Source: Rhodoligotrophos defluvii
GTDB taxonomy: Bacteria; Pseudomonadota; Alphaproteobacteria; Rhizobiales; Im1
Assembly (NCBI RefSeq): GCF_005281615.1
Contig: NZ_SZZM01000001.1
Span: 795,001 to 859,000 of the forward strand
Length of the DNA stretch: 64,000 nucleotides
Direction: 5' to 3'
The notes under the pieces are model-generated. The model worked only from the letters and a program-made list of their open reading frames with translations, made no database searches and was not told the origin of the DNA. Position numbers and translations under genes: made by a program. Below are positions 35,451 through 45,412 of the stretch, piece by piece; within the stretch, counting starts at the first letter, position 1, and each line of letters starts with the position of its first letter.

Positions 35451-36139
35451 CCGGCGAGATAGGCCTTGAGCCTTCGGGCGCTGAACTCGGCCAGGAACAG
35501 CCCTACCAGAGCCAGAATAATGGACAAGCCCGCCAGCCGCGCGGCCGCGGCCTCGCCCCCGGGGGTCTGGATCGCCGTGTAGATGGCGAGCGGAATGGTT
35601 CGGGTCTCGCCGGGAATATTGGAAACGAAGGTGATGATCGCGCCGAACTCCCCGAGGCTTGCGGCGAAGGCGGTAATGGCGCCGGCAATGATGCCCGGCA
35701 GGGCCAAAGGCAGAGTGATTGCGAACAGCCGGTCGAGCGGCCCTGCGCCCAGCGTCTCAGCTGCGGTCTCCAAGCCGTAGTCGACCGCCTCCAGCGACAA
35801 CCTGATGGCCCGCAGCTGGAACGGGAAGGTCACGAGGGCGGCGGCGAGCGCAGCACCGGTCCAGCTGAACACGAAACGGATGCCGAATGTTTCCATGAGC
35901 CATGCGCCGAGCGGCGCCTTTGTCCCGAGCAGGACTAAAAGGAGGTAGCCCATGACCACCGGCGGCAGGATCAGCGGCAGGTGCAGCATGCCGTCCACGA
36001 TCGTCTTGCCCGGGAAACGGCAGCGCGCCAGCACCAGGGCCGCCGCGATTGCGAACGGCAATGCGCAAGCCACCGCAACCACGGAGATCTTCAGGCTGAG
36101 CAGAAGGGCCTCGATTTCCGCTGAGGTCAGCACGCCCAT
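35447..36139 (-). CDS. modB: Molybdate ABC transporter permease
   Basis: A 230-residue permease with five or six helices: [64 protein letters not shown], and the EAA loop DYGLETAAETLGAGPLDRLFAITLPLALPG, which docks to ModC. Length and motifs match ModB. It starts four bases after the modA stop. Confident. Confidence 0.96.
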   Translation of the reverse strand: MGVLTSAEIEALLLSLKISVVAVACALPFAIAAALVLARCRFPGKTIVDGMLHLPLILPPVVMGYLLLVLLGTKAPLGAWLMETFGIRFVFSWTGAALAAALVTFPFQLRAIRLSLEAVDYGLETAAETLGAGPLDRLFAITLPLALPGIIAGAITAFAASLGEFGAIITFVSNIPGETRTIPLAIYTAIQTPGGEAAAARLAGLSIILALVGLFLAEFSARRLKAYLAG

Positions 36140-36143
36140 TTGA

Positions 36144-36920
36144 TCACTTCACCTTGAAGCCGAAGGTCCGGTAAATCTCCTGCGCCTTGGGGCCGGTGAT
36201 GAAGGCGAAGGCCTGGCGCACCTCCGGCCTATCCTGTCCGCTCGCGATGGCAAAGGGGTAAGTGATGGGTGGGGTGACCTCGGCGGGAAAGGTGGCGAGC
36301 ACCTTCACCTTGTCCGATTGCCGCGCATCCGTGGCATAGACGATGCCAAGCGGCGCCTCCCCTCGCTCCACCAGCGCAAGGGCGGCCCGCACATTGTCGG
36401 CACGCGCGAGCCGCGGCTCCACGGATCTCCACAAGCCGAGCTTCGTCAGCGCCTGCCTGGCATAGATCCCGGCCGGCACGTGATCGGGGTCTCCGACCGA
36501 AAGCCGCCCTTCAGGACCAAGCAGAGCCGGGAGGTCAAGCGCGGAGGAAAGCTCGACCGGCTGCTGCGCACTTGCTGCCGGCGCGACAAGCACCAGGCTG
36601 TTGCCGATGGGGCTGGTCCGGCTGCCCGCGACGATCATCTGGCGCTTGGCGAGATAGTCCATCCACTGCTCATCGGCCGAGGCGAAGATCTGCGCCGGGG
36701 CGCCAAGCTCGATCTGCCGCGCCAAGGTCGAGGACGAGGCGAAGGAGAAGCGCAGCGGCTGCCCTGTTTCGCGCGTATAGGCCTCGGCTGAGGTCTGCAG
36801 GGCATCGGTCAGACTTGCCGCTGCAAACACGGTCACTGCGCCGTCAGCCCGTGCATCTGAAGATGCGCCAGCGAGAGCCAGCCCCGCCAGCGTCAGCAAC
36901 ATGCCGAAAAACCGTCTCAT
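36144..36920 (-). CDS. modA: Molybdate-binding periplasmic protein
   Basis: A 258-residue solute-binding protein that captures molybdate/tungstate. A signal peptide (MRRFFGMLLTLAGLALAGASSDARA) is followed by VTVFAAASLTDALQTSAEAY and RFSFASSSTLARQIELGAPAQIFASA, which carry the Ser ligands of ModA, plus GIVYATDAR and PITYPFAIA. No lipobox. First gene of modABC; a Mo-box-like inverted repeat sits 26-49 bases upstream. Confident. Confidence 0.96.
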   Translation of the reverse strand: MRRFFGMLLTLAGLALAGASSDARADGAVTVFAAASLTDALQTSAEAYTRETGQPLRFSFASSSTLARQIELGAPAQIFASADEQWMDYLAKRQMIVAGSRTSPIGNSLVLVAPAASAQQPVELSSALDLPALLGPEGRLSVGDPDHVPAGIYARQALTKLGLWRSVEPRLARADNVRAALALVERGEAPLGIVYATDARQSDKVKVLATFPAEVTPPITYPFAIASGQDRPEVRQAFAFITGPKAQEIYRTFGFKVK

Positions 36921-36945
36921 CCAGCCTCCCCTGCCGCAGGTAAGC

Positions 36946-36969
36946 CGTAATATTCACTCGGATATAGCG
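36946..36969 (-). promoter_or_regulatory. Mo-box-like ModE operator upstream of modA
   Basis: On the minus strand the sequence is CGCTATAT-N8-ATATTACG, an imperfect inverted repeat (6 of 8 arm positions). It resembles ModE sites (CGxTATAT...ATATxxCG types). It lies 26-49 bases upstream of the modA ATG, where a repressor would block the promoter. Function is inference. Confidence 0.55.
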
Positions 36970-37026
36970 GCGGAGTCAACGGCACGCAGCCTTGCTCAGT
37001 TTTGGCCGGACTGGTAGAGCGGTGGC

Positions 37027-37689
37027 ATGAGCACGCCGAACATCAAGGTCGCCGCTTCCGTCCTCGCAGCTCGTTTCGACAAGCTGGGCGAAGAGGTCCG
37101 CGCAGTGGACAAAGCCGGCGCCGACCACATTCATCTCGATGTGATGGACGGGCATTTCGTGCCGAACATCTCTTTCGGCGCCAGCGTTATCAAATCGTTA
37201 AGATCCTGCTCGGATAAGATATTCGACGTGCACTTGATGATTGCGCCGGTCGATCCTTTCATCGAGGCATTCGCCGCAGCTGGAGCGGATATCATAACCG
37301 CCCATGTTGAGGCGGGCCCGCACACCCACCGCACGATCCAGGCGATCAAGCACGCGGGGTGCAAGGCAGGGCTCGCGCTCAATCCGGGGACGCCTGTCGA
37401 GGCCGTGGAGCCTCTCATGGACGACCTCGATCTGGTGCTGGTCATGACGGTCAATCCCGGCTTCGGCGGACAGTCCTTCATCGAAAGCACCCTTCGCAAG
37501 GTGGCGAAGGTGCGGGAGATGATCGATCGCAGCGGACGCGAGATTGATCTGGAAGTCGATGGCGGTATCAACCCGAGTACAGCAGCACGCTGCGTTGCAG
37601 CCGGCGCGAATGTCCTGGTGGCCGGCACAGCCATTTTCGGCGGCGGGCCTCAGCGCTATGCCGCAGAAATTGCAGCCATTCGCGGCTGA
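37027..37689 (+). CDS. rpe: Ribulose-phosphate 3-epimerase
   Basis: A 220-residue TIM-barrel enzyme interconverting ribulose-5-phosphate and xylulose-5-phosphate in the pentose phosphate or Calvin cycles. Seen: [37 protein letters not shown] (metal-binding His/Asp), [26 protein letters not shown] and [21 protein letters not shown] with the phosphate-binding loop. Beginning of an apparent rpe-heparinase-purH run. Confident. Confidence 0.96.
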   Translation: MSTPNIKVAASVLAARFDKLGEEVRAVDKAGADHIHLDVMDGHFVPNISFGASVIKSLRSCSDKIFDVHLMIAPVDPFIEAFAAAGADIITAHVEAGPHTHRTIQAIKHAGCKAGLALNPGTPVEAVEPLMDDLDLVLVMTVNPGFGGQSFIESTLRKVAKVREMIDRSGREIDLEVDGGINPSTAARCVAAGANVLVAGTAIFGGGPQRYAAEIAAIRG

Positions 37690-37728
37690 CACGCCCTCGT
37701 CTTTCGCGCCGGCGGAGGCCTGCTAGCC

Positions 37729-39474
37729 ATGGCCGCCGCGGGAAGCGTTGCCGGATCGCCCGCCGCGGAGCTCATGGACGCCTTGGCGCGGCGCACCGCC
37801 CACCGTCTGATCGACCGCGCCGCTGGCCTGGTCCCGCGCCTCGCCTTCCGTGCCGCCAGCTTGAGCCATCCACCCCGTCCGCTGCTGCGGGGCGATCCGG
37901 ATTTCGCCGCTGCCATTTATCGCGGCCGATTCGCGCTTGCCGGTCACACGGTCGAGGCCGGCAGCCGCTCGATCTTCGCGCTTCTCGAGCTGCCCGCGAA
38001 TTTTGCGGCCGAGCTCCATGGCTTTTCCTGGCTCAAGCATCTGGAGGCCGCGGACACCGAGCTTGCCCGCATCCAGGGGCGGGCTCACATCAGCGATTGG
38101 ATCACCACCCGCTGCTATAAGTCCACCGTGGCCCGCGACCTGTCCGTGGCCGCGCGCCGGCTGATCTCCTGGCTCCTGCACGGGCCGTTTCTCCTGCACA
38201 ACGCCGACCCGGCCTTCGCCCGCCTGTTCTTGGGCAGTCTCAATCGGCAGGCCAGCCACCTCGCGCGGGCGCTCCATCTTGCGCCCACCAACCGCGGCCG
38301 GCTCGATGCCGCCATTGCCCTCGGCTATGCGGCGATCTCGCTCGGCGGGCTCGAGAAGCTGCGCACCGAGCTGCTGGACCGACTGGGGCAGGAGCTTGAG
38401 GAGCAGGTTCTGCCCGATGGCGGTCACATCTCGCGCAATCCGGCGGCCACGGTGGAATTGCTGCTCGATCTGCTGCCTTTGCGGGAAGCGGTCCACGCCC
38501 GCAAGCTGCACGCACCGCCACCACTCGATGCGGCAGTCGAACGCATGCTGCCCTTCCTGCGCTTCCTGCTGCATGGCGACGGGGGCATCGCCACCTTCAA
38601 CGGCGTCACCGATCACATGGCGGGTGCGGTGCGGGCGCTGATCGATGCGGACGACGTGCGCGGCAAGCCCATTACCCTTGCCCGGCACACCGGCTACGCC
38701 CGCTTGGCCTTCGGGCGCTCGACCGTGCTGGTGGATGTTGGCCGCCCCCCGGCGGTGGGGCTCAATCCGGCCATGCAGTCGGGGCCGCTCGCCTTCGAAT
38801 TCAGCGATGGGCCGCATCGCATCGTGGTCAATTGCGGCACCTCGAAGACGGGCAATGCCGCCTGGGCGGCTGCTTCGCGACGCACGGCGGCGCACTCCAC
38901 CGTGTGCATGGGCGACCGCTCGGCCAGTCTGATCATCGATAACGGCCTGACGGCGCGGATCTTCGGCGGGCCGGTGCTGCTCGGCCCACAAACGGTCTAT
39001 GGCGAGCTCACGGCGCACGAGACCGGGTCGGTGCTGGAGGCCTATCACAACGGCTATCTCGCCCAGTTCGGCTATCTGCACGAGCGGCGCCTGTTCCTGG
39101 CCAAACATGGTGCGGATCTGCGCGGCGAAGATCGCTTCCTGGCCGCGCCCGACGGTCGCGTTATGGCACCGGACACGCCCTTTACCGTGCGCTTCCACAT
39201 CCATCCCGCCGTGAAGGTGATGACGGCGCGCGACGGAACGAGCGTGAGTCTGCTGCTACCGAACCGGGTCGGTTGGAAATTCTCCGCCCGCGGCGCCGCG
39301 ATGCGTGTCGAGAACAGCGTATACCTGCCTGGCTTGGCAGCGCCCCGGCGTGCCCAGCAGATCGTGCTCTCTGGCCGCGTGGGCGCGAGCCGCACCGTGA
39401 GGTGGGCCTTCAAGCGCATCGACAAGCCGGCCACCGCCAGCCACCAGGGCTCAGCGCCAGAACTGCCACTCTAA
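37729..39474 (+). CDS. Heparinase II/III family protein
   Basis: A 581-residue protein. The N-terminal helical (alpha/alpha toroid-like) domain includes [37 protein letters not shown] and the catalytic-region [25 protein letters not shown]. The C-terminal half is the beta-sandwich heparinase II/III-like domain ([48 protein letters not shown]). Family members are polysaccharide lyases; this branch is conserved in alphaproteobacteria next to rsmB/purH and has no assigned substrate. No signal peptide is visible. GGAGG precedes the ATG. Confidence 0.9.
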   Translation: MAAAGSVAGSPAAELMDALARRTAHRLIDRAAGLVPRLAFRAASLSHPPRPLLRGDPDFAAAIYRGRFALAGHTVEAGSRSIFALLELPANFAAELHGFSWLKHLEAADTELARIQGRAHISDWITTRCYKSTVARDLSVAARRLISWLLHGPFLLHNADPAFARLFLGSLNRQASHLARALHLAPTNRGRLDAAIALGYAAISLGGLEKLRTELLDRLGQELEEQVLPDGGHISRNPAATVELLLDLLPLREAVHARKLHAPPPLDAAVERMLPFLRFLLHGDGGIATFNGVTDHMAGAVRALIDADDVRGKPITLARHTGYARLAFGRSTVLVDVGRPPAVGLNPAMQSGPLAFEFSDGPHRIVVNCGTSKTGNAAWAAASRRTAAHSTVCMGDRSASLIIDNGLTARIFGGPVLLGPQTVYGELTAHETGSVLEAYHNGYLAQFGYLHERRLFLAKHGADLRGEDRFLAAPDGRVMAPDTPFTVRFHIHPAVKVMTARDGTSVSLLLPNRVGWKFSARGAAMRVENSVYLPGLAAPRRAQQIVLSGRVGASRTVRWAFKRIDKPATASHQGSAPELPL

Positions 39475-39569
39475 TATTTTCGAGCGAGGTAGATACCACA
39501 GGCCCTAGACCAGGTTCCTTCCGGGAACGAGACGTGTTATCGGGCGATTGCTCGTTTGGAGTTTCGCGA

Positions 39570-41159
39570 ATGCCCGATCTCGTCCCCGTCCGCCGTGCCC
39601 TGTTGTCGGTTTCCGACAAGAGGGGAGTGGCCGATCTTGCCCGCCGGCTGCACGAACGCGGAATCGGCCTGATCTCCACTGGCGGCACCGCGCGGATGCT
39701 GATCGACGCGGGGCTCCCGGTCGAGGATGTGTCCAGCGTGACCGGCTTCCCCGAGATGATGGACGGCCGAGTGAAGACGCTGCATCCCAAGATTCATGGC
39801 GGCCTGCTCGCCATTCGCAGCAACCCCGAGCACGAGGCGGCACGCCTCGCCCATGATATCCCGCGCATCGACCTGCTGGTGGTCAACCTCTACCCCTTCG
39901 AGGAAACACTGGCCCGGAAGGCCTCCACCGCCGAGACCATCGAAAACATCGATATTGGCGGCCCGGCGATGATTCGCGCGGCGGCAAAGAACCACCAGGA
40001 CGTGGCGGTTGTGGTCGACCCAGTTGACTACGCCCCCTTACTGGACGAGCTTGCTGCTCATGACGGTGCGACGAGTCTTGCCCTTCGTCGCCGCCTGGCC
40101 GCCAAGGCCTTCTCCCGCACCGCTGCCTATGATGCCGCCATCAGCAACTGGTTCCTGGGTGAGGTCGACGCGCCAGACGAGACCTATCGCGCTTTCGGCG
40201 GCAAGCTGTTGCAGCCCCTGCGCTATGGCGAGAACCCGCATCAGGCGGCAGCGTTCTACAAGACGGCGGAGCAGCGTTTCGGCGTGGCCTCCGCCCGGCA
40301 GGTTCAGGGCAAGGAGCTGTCCTACAACAACATAAACGACACGGACGCCGCCTTCGAATGCGTCGCCGAGTTCGACCCGGCCGAGACAGCCGCGGTGGTG
40401 ATCGTCAAGCACGCCAATCCATGCGGCGCCGCGGTGGGCGACACACTGGCGGAAGCTTATCGCAAGGCCCTGCGCTGCGATCCGGTGAGCGCGTTTGGCG
40501 GCATTATCGCCCTCAACCGGCCCATGGACGCGGAGGTGGCGGAAGAGATCGCCAAGCTGTTCACTGAGGTCATCATCGCCCCAGACGCCGACGAGGCCGC
40601 GCTCGCCGTGCTTGCGGCCAAGAAGAACCTGCGGGTGCTGCTCACCGGCGGTCTGCCCGACCCCCGCGCGCCGGGTGTGCTGGTGAAATCGGTTGCGGGC
40701 GGCCTGCTCGTTCAGGGGCGCGATACCGGCCGCACGGATCCCGCATCACTCAAGGTGGTCACCAAGCGCGCGCCCACACCGCGGGAGTTCGCGGATCTTT
40801 GCTTCGCCTTCACTCTTTGCAAGCACGTGAAATCGAACGCCATCGTCTATGCCAAGGAGGGGGCCACGGTCGGCATCGGCGCCGGTCAGATGAGCCGGGT
40901 GGATTCCGCCCGCACCGCCGCGCGCAAGGCAGCGGATGCGGCGCAGGCGGCCGGCCTGACGGAGCCCCTAACCCACGGCTCGGTGGTGGCTTCGGACGCA
41001 TTCTTTCCCTTCGCCGATGGCCTGCTGGCGGCAGTGGAAGCCGGCGCCACCGCCGTCATCCAGCCCGGCGGCTCCATGCGTGATGATGAGGTGATCGCCG
41101 CGGCGGATGAGGCAGGATTGGCCATGGTGTTCACGGGCATCCGCCATTTCCGGCACTGA
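39570..41159 (+). CDS. purH: Bifunctional AICAR formyltransferase/IMP cyclohydrolase
   Basis: A 529-residue enzyme that performs the last two steps of IMP synthesis. The N-terminal IMP cyclohydrolase domain (1-200) begins [21 protein letters not shown] and has [34 protein letters not shown]. The C-terminal transformylase contains [29 protein letters not shown] and [12 protein letters not shown] (catalytic Lys-His), ending [12 protein letters not shown]. The ATG at 39570 with GGAG upstream is chosen; reading further upstream overlaps heparinase out of frame. Confident. Confidence 0.97.
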   Translation: MPDLVPVRRALLSVSDKRGVADLARRLHERGIGLISTGGTARMLIDAGLPVEDVSSVTGFPEMMDGRVKTLHPKIHGGLLAIRSNPEHEAARLAHDIPRIDLLVVNLYPFEETLARKASTAETIENIDIGGPAMIRAAAKNHQDVAVVVDPVDYAPLLDELAAHDGATSLALRRRLAAKAFSRTAAYDAAISNWFLGEVDAPDETYRAFGGKLLQPLRYGENPHQAAAFYKTAEQRFGVASARQVQGKELSYNNINDTDAAFECVAEFDPAETAAVVIVKHANPCGAAVGDTLAEAYRKALRCDPVSAFGGIIALNRPMDAEVAEEIAKLFTEVIIAPDADEAALAVLAAKKNLRVLLTGGLPDPRAPGVLVKSVAGGLLVQGRDTGRTDPASLKVVTKRAPTPREFADLCFAFTLCKHVKSNAIVYAKEGATVGIGAGQMSRVDSARTAARKAADAAQAAGLTEPLTHGSVVASDAFFPFADGLLAAVEAGATAVIQPGGSMRDDEVIAAADEAGLAMVFTGIRHFRH

Positions 41160-41226
41160 CAATACCCCTGGTCTCGCGGGCCTGCCGCGCCCATATCGAT
41201 GTACAGGAAATCTTGGGCGCTGCACC

Positions 41227-41427
41227 ATGTCTCGCACCCTGATCATCATCGGTTTGGCCATTGCCGCAGCCGGCCTGCTGTGGCCCTGGCTGCGCGAGCT
41301 TGGGCTCGGCAAGCTGCCAGGTGACATCCTCATCGAGCGCGAGAACTTCACCTTTTATGCACCCATCACCACCGGGCTGCTCATCAGCGTGGTGCTTTCT
41401 CTGGTGCTATGGCTAATCAATCGTTGA
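41227..41427 (+). CDS. DUF2905 small membrane protein
   Basis: A 66-residue protein with two membrane helices ([18 protein letters not shown] and [17 protein letters not shown]) flanking the family signature [21 protein letters not shown]. No function is known. It follows purH after 67 bases and overlaps by 11 bases with the convergent methyltransferase-like gene. Confidence 0.88.
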   Translation: MSRTLIIIGLAIAAAGLLWPWLRELGLGKLPGDILIERENFTFYAPITTGLLISVVLSLVLWLINR

Positions 41428-42226
41428 GCGATCGCAGCCATTCGCTGCCCAGGCAAAACTCGATCTGAGCCTGGTTGATCTTGCCAAGCGGCGGCTCTGT
41501 CAGTTCGAACAGGTGGACGTCGCTCTCGCTGTCATGGGTATATCGCCAGTTTCGCTGGAAGTTCGCGCGCAGGAAACGCGCATTGGCCGTACGCCCATCC
41601 ACCAGCACCAACGTCCCCGGTAGAAGGAAATGCTCGAGCGTCAGAAGGTCGGCGGCCATGGGCATGCGATCCTTAGCCCTGGTCGAGATGCCGCGCACGT
41701 CCCCGGTTACCGAGAACTGACTGGGCCCGTCCAGATAGATCAGGTCCGGGCAGATGTTAGGCAGCGTCTCGTAATAGGTGCAGATGCGACCGTTGAAGGT
41801 GCCCATGGCACAGGGGCTGAATTGCAGCGTAACCCGCGCCCGCAAGTGCTCGGGCATCATCTGTCGCGTCGACTCTATGAACTCGGCCATGTCGTCGACG
41901 GAAAAGAGCTCGAAGGGTGTTGCCTTGCGCAGCCCGTCGATCTGCTGGCCATAAGCCACCTCGTTACAGGCCAGCGCATGGGCGAGCACGAGGGTCGACC
42001 AGCCGACCCCGAACTCCAGGATGGTCATCACCTTCCGGTCGCGCACCAGCCGGTGCAGGCGCACCAGGTCGCGCCATTGCGGCGGGAACGGGGTCTTGTT
42101 GGCTGGATCTACGCTGTCATAACGGTTTTCGCCGCGGAACGCCGCATCGAAGGCAGGCAGCTCCGCCAAGCCGCTCTCACGGATATAGGCGCCGAGTTCG
42201 GCCGCCGACATGGCGAGCGAAAGCAT
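41417..42226 (-). CDS. Methyltransferase-like protein, function unknown
   Basis: A 269-residue protein. A Rossmann motif ILEFGVGWSTLVLAHAL resembles SAM-binding motif I, and PDLIYLDGPSQFSVTGDVRG with ADLLTLEHFLLPGTLVLVDG looks like the acidic loop and strand 5 of O-methyltransferases. The N-terminal 70 residues are helical and family-specific. A WRYTHDSESDVHLFEL phrase near the end is typical of glycan-associated class I methyltransferases. No glycan genes are nearby. ATG at 42226 follows GAGGAAG and lies 12 bases after the isomerase stop, so the two genes are probably co-transcribed. Confidence 0.7.
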   Translation of the reverse strand: MLSLAMSAAELGAYIRESGLAELPAFDAAFRGENRYDSVDPANKTPFPPQWRDLVRLHRLVRDRKVMTILEFGVGWSTLVLAHALACNEVAYGQQIDGLRKATPFELFSVDDMAEFIESTRQMMPEHLRARVTLQFSPCAMGTFNGRICTYYETLPNICPDLIYLDGPSQFSVTGDVRGISTRAKDRMPMAADLLTLEHFLLPGTLVLVDGRTANARFLRANFQRNWRYTHDSESDVHLFELTEPPLGKINQAQIEFCLGSEWLRSLND

Positions 42227-42237
42227 GTTTATCTTCC

Positions 42238-42843
42238 TCAAGCTTGAGGCTGAGCGTGCCAGCGCGACCGTCTCGCCCAGGCGATGGCCCGGTCAAGCCG
42301 GTCGTGCCCCCAGAACACCTCCCCGTCGGCCAGAACGAAGGAGGGCGCGCCGAACAGACCGATCCGCAGCGCTTCCGCCGTTTCATCCCGCAGCCTCTGT
42401 TTCACCGCGTCAGTCGCCGCATCGGCCAGCACCGACTCGGGCTCCAGCCCGATCTCGGTGAGCAGGTGAGCGATCTCGCCTTTCTCGGAAATGGACCGGC
42501 CCCGCGCGAATTCGTGGTCGAAAACCTCGCGGCTGAACACGGCGCGCTGTGGGGAGACTTGGGCGGTCATCGCCACCCGCGACACCAGCAGACTGTTCTG
42601 CGGAAACGGGTCCGGTGCACGGTAAGGCAGGCCGTATTCGCTGCACAGCCGCTCCATATCCCGTTGCATATACCGCACCTTCACATCAGGTTGGCGCGTC
42701 CCCAGCTCCTTCGCCAGCCCGCCCATGAAGAACGGCCGCCATTGCACGGTCAGGCCGGCATCCTCGGCCAGAGCATCGATCCGAATCGCCGCCAGGTAGG
42801 AATAGGGCGAGGCGAAGTCATACCAGAAATCGATGGTTCCCAT
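42238..42843 (-). CDS. 2-hydroxychromene-2-carboxylate isomerase family (DsbA-like)
   Basis: A 201-residue thioredoxin-fold protein: IDFWYDFASPYSYLAAIRID at the active-site end (the kappa-class GST/NahD pattern SPYSYLA), VQWRPFFMGGLAKELG, and a C-terminal LRDETAEALRIGLFGAPSFVLADGEVFWGHDRLD. NahD uses glutathione to isomerise chromene carboxylate in naphthalene breakdown; most genomic copies act on unknown substrates. The start at 42843 follows AGGGAT. Divergent from argG. Confidence 0.9.
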   Translation of the reverse strand: MGTIDFWYDFASPYSYLAAIRIDALAEDAGLTVQWRPFFMGGLAKELGTRQPDVKVRYMQRDMERLCSEYGLPYRAPDPFPQNSLLVSRVAMTAQVSPQRAVFSREVFDHEFARGRSISEKGEIAHLLTEIGLEPESVLADAATDAVKQRLRDETAEALRIGLFGAPSFVLADGEVFWGHDRLDRAIAWARRSRWHAQPQA

Positions 42844-42946
42844 GGCTATCCCTGCAGATTGATCCGGCGGCGGGCCGATATTGCCGATCACCCTGCGCCG
42901 CTCTATAAGCGGCGGCAATATCCTTCCCCGCATAAAGAGGGCATGT

Positions 42947-44167
42947 ATGTCGGACGTCAAGAAGGTGGTGCTCGCCTATTCTGGCGGGTTGGACACCTCG
43001 ATCATCCTCAAGTGGCTGCAGACCACCTATAACTGCGAGGTGGTGCCGTTCACCGCCGATCTCGGCCAGGGCGAGGAACTAGGCCCCGCCCGCAAAAAGG
43101 CGGAGATGCTGGGCTGCAAGGAAATCTTCGTCGAGGACCTGCGCGAGGAGTTCGTCCGCGACTTCGTGTTTCCCATGTTCCGCGCCAACGCGCTCTATGA
43201 AGGCGTCTATCTGCTCGGCACATCCATTGCCCGGCCGCTGATCGCCAAGCGCCAGATCGAGATCGCCCGCCAGACCGGCGCCGACGCCGTGTGCCATGGC
43301 GCGACCGGGAAGGGCAACGACCAGGTGCGGTTCGAGCTTTCCTATTACGCGCTGGAGCCAGGCATCAAGGTCATCGCCCCCTGGCGTGAGTGGAGCTTCA
43401 AGAGCCGATCCGACCTCATCGACTTCGCCGAGAAGCACCAGATCCCCGTGCCCAAGGACAAGCGCGGCGAGGCGCCTTTCTCTGTGGATGCCAACCTGCT
43501 GCACTCGTCTTCGGAAGGCAAGGTGCTGGAAGACCCCTGGACCGCGCCGCCGGACTATGTGTTCCAGCGCACCCTCTCGCCCGAGGAAGCGCCAGACCAG
43601 GCGACCGAGATCGAAATCGGCTTCGAGCGGGGTGATCCGGTATCGATCAACGGCGAGCGGCTCTCGCCGGCAACCCTGCTCACCCGGCTGAACGAGCTGG
43701 GCAAGGCCAACGGCATCGGCCGGCTCGACATGGTGGAGAATCGCTTCGTCGGCATGAAGTCGCGCGGCATCTATGAGACGCCCGGCGGCACCATCCTGCT
43801 CGCCGCTCACCGCGCGATGGAATCGATCACCCTCGATCGTGGCGCTGCTCATCTCAAGGACGAGCTGATGCCGCGCTACGCAGAGCTGATCTATTACGGC
43901 TTCTGGTTCTCGCCCGAGCGTGAGATGCTGCAGGCGCTCATCGACAAGAGCCAGGAGAATGTGGAAGGCACCGTCCGGCTGAAGCTCTACAAGGGCAACG
44001 TGATCGTGATCGGCCGCCAGAGCGACAAGTCGCTCTATTCCGAATCCCTGGTCACCTTCGAGGACGACGCGGGCGCCTATAACCAGCAGGACGCGGAAGG
44101 CTTCATCAAGCTGAACGCCCTGCGCCTGCGCACCCTGGCGGCACGGCGTCGGCTGCTGGAGGGCTGA
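42947..44167 (+). CDS. argG: Argininosuccinate synthase
   Basis: A 406-residue enzyme that joins citrulline and aspartate with ATP in arginine synthesis. Seen: [20 protein letters not shown] (PP-loop), [37 protein letters not shown] and [20 protein letters not shown]. Length is standard. Start ATG at 42947 follows AAAGAGGGC. Not linked to argDF (3-5 kb) but in the same window. The anion permease follows after 25 bases. Confident. Confidence 0.97.
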   Translation: MSDVKKVVLAYSGGLDTSIILKWLQTTYNCEVVPFTADLGQGEELGPARKKAEMLGCKEIFVEDLREEFVRDFVFPMFRANALYEGVYLLGTSIARPLIAKRQIEIARQTGADAVCHGATGKGNDQVRFELSYYALEPGIKVIAPWREWSFKSRSDLIDFAEKHQIPVPKDKRGEAPFSVDANLLHSSSEGKVLEDPWTAPPDYVFQRTLSPEEAPDQATEIEIGFERGDPVSINGERLSPATLLTRLNELGKANGIGRLDMVENRFVGMKSRGIYETPGGTILLAAHRAMESITLDRGAAHLKDELMPRYAELIYYGFWFSPEREMLQALIDKSQENVEGTVRLKLYKGNVIVIGRQSDKSLYSESLVTFEDDAGAYNQQDAEGFIKLNALRLRTLAARRRLLEG

Positions 44168-44192
44168 CACCCACGCCATAGACATCCCGCCC

Positions 44193-45410
44193 GTGTCGGG
44201 TCTCGTCACTGCGGTCTTCTGCCTGACCTATATGGGCATGGCGCTTGGGCGTCTGCCCGGCCTGGCGGTGGACCGCACCGGCATCGCCCTGATCGGCATC
44301 ACCATTCTCATCGCGTCCGGGGCCCTGCCCCTGTCCGAAGCAGCGCGGGCGGTAGACCTGCCGACCATCATCCTGCTGTTCGCGCTGATGATCGTCTCGG
44401 CCCAGTTCCAGGGCTCCGGCTTCTACGACCTCTGCGCCCGCGCCGTAACCAGCAGCGCGCAACATCCGGCCCGGCTCCTGGCCCTGCTGATCGGCGTTAC
44501 CGGCCTTCTTTCGGCACTACTGACCAATGATGTCGTGGTCTTCGCCTTGACGCCGCTGATCTGCCAGGGCCTGCTTGCCCGCGGGCTCGATCCCCGCCCC
44601 TATCTGATCGCGTTGGCCGGCGCGGCCAATGCCGGCTCGGCGGCAACCCTCATCGGCAATCCGCAGAACATCCTCATCGGCCAGGTCGGGCAAATCGACT
44701 TCTGGCGTTTCGCGGCGATCTGCACGCCGGTGGCCATCGCGAGCCTGGCCATCGTCTACGCAACGGTGCGGCTCACTTGGGCAGCCGCCCTGGCGCAGAA
44801 GCCAAGGCCGTCGACAGCGGCAGCACCGGCTGAAGCCGACCGGTTCCAGATCGGCAAGGGCTTTGCCGGCCTTGTGCTACTGGTCGCCCTCTTCGCAACG
44901 GATATCCCCCGTGAGGTCAGCGCCCTTGGCATCGCCGGCATCATGCTGCTCTCTCGCCGCATCTCCAGCCGCAATCTGCTGCAGCTGGTCGACTGGCCAC
45001 TGCTGCTGCTCTTCCTGGCACTATTCGGCATTACCGCGGCATTTGCTCAGACCGGGCTTGCCGCTGCGGCCCTGGGTTGGGCGGCCGAGCGGAACCTGAC
45101 CCCGGCGCAGCTTCCCGTCCTGGCGCCGCTTGCGCTGCTTCTGTCCAACACCATCGGCAATGTGCCGGCCGTGATCTTGCTCACCACTCTGCTGCCCGAC
45201 CTTAGCGAGCAAACGCTGATTGCCCTCTCGCTGCTGTCGACCTTGGCCGGCAATTTGCTGCTCACCGGCTCCATCGCCAACATCATCGTTGCCGAGCGGG
45301 CGTCCCGAGCCGGCGTGGGGCTGAGCTTTTCCGATTTTGCCCACTCCGGCATCCCGATGACTCTTGCGAGCTTCGCCGTGGCGCTGATCTGGCTTTATGC
45401 CCTGCTCTGA
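44193..45410 (+). CDS. SLC13/ArsB-type anion permease
   Basis: A 405-residue integral membrane protein with 10-12 helices, in the CitMHS/ArsB/NhaD ion-transporter superfamily. Marks: TGIALIGITILIASGALPLSEAARAVDLPTIILLF, LLTNDVVVFALTPLI, NAGSAATLIGNPQNILIG (the characteristic substrate/ion hairpin) and a second LLSNTIGNVPAVILLT in the repeat half. The cargo could be a dicarboxylate, arsenite or other anion. The GTG start has no strong ribosome site, so the N-terminus is uncertain. It could be co-transcribed with argG. Convergent with the next MFS gene, 2 bases apart. Confidence 0.88.
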   Translation: MSGLVTAVFCLTYMGMALGRLPGLAVDRTGIALIGITILIASGALPLSEAARAVDLPTIILLFALMIVSAQFQGSGFYDLCARAVTSSAQHPARLLALLIGVTGLLSALLTNDVVVFALTPLICQGLLARGLDPRPYLIALAGAANAGSAATLIGNPQNILIGQVGQIDFWRFAAICTPVAIASLAIVYATVRLTWAAALAQKPRPSTAAAPAEADRFQIGKGFAGLVLLVALFATDIPREVSALGIAGIMLLSRRISSRNLLQLVDWPLLLLFLALFGITAAFAQTGLAAAALGWAAERNLTPAQLPVLAPLALLLSNTIGNVPAVILLTTLLPDLSEQTLIALSLLSTLAGNLLLTGSIANIIVAERASRAGVGLSFSDFAHSGIPMTLASFAVALIWLYALL

Positions 45411-45412
45411 GG

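Noticed and set aside
37723-39204. A 493-codon minus-strand frame opposite the heparinase gene.
   Set aside because: No recognisable domain, and the sense gene is convincing over its whole length.
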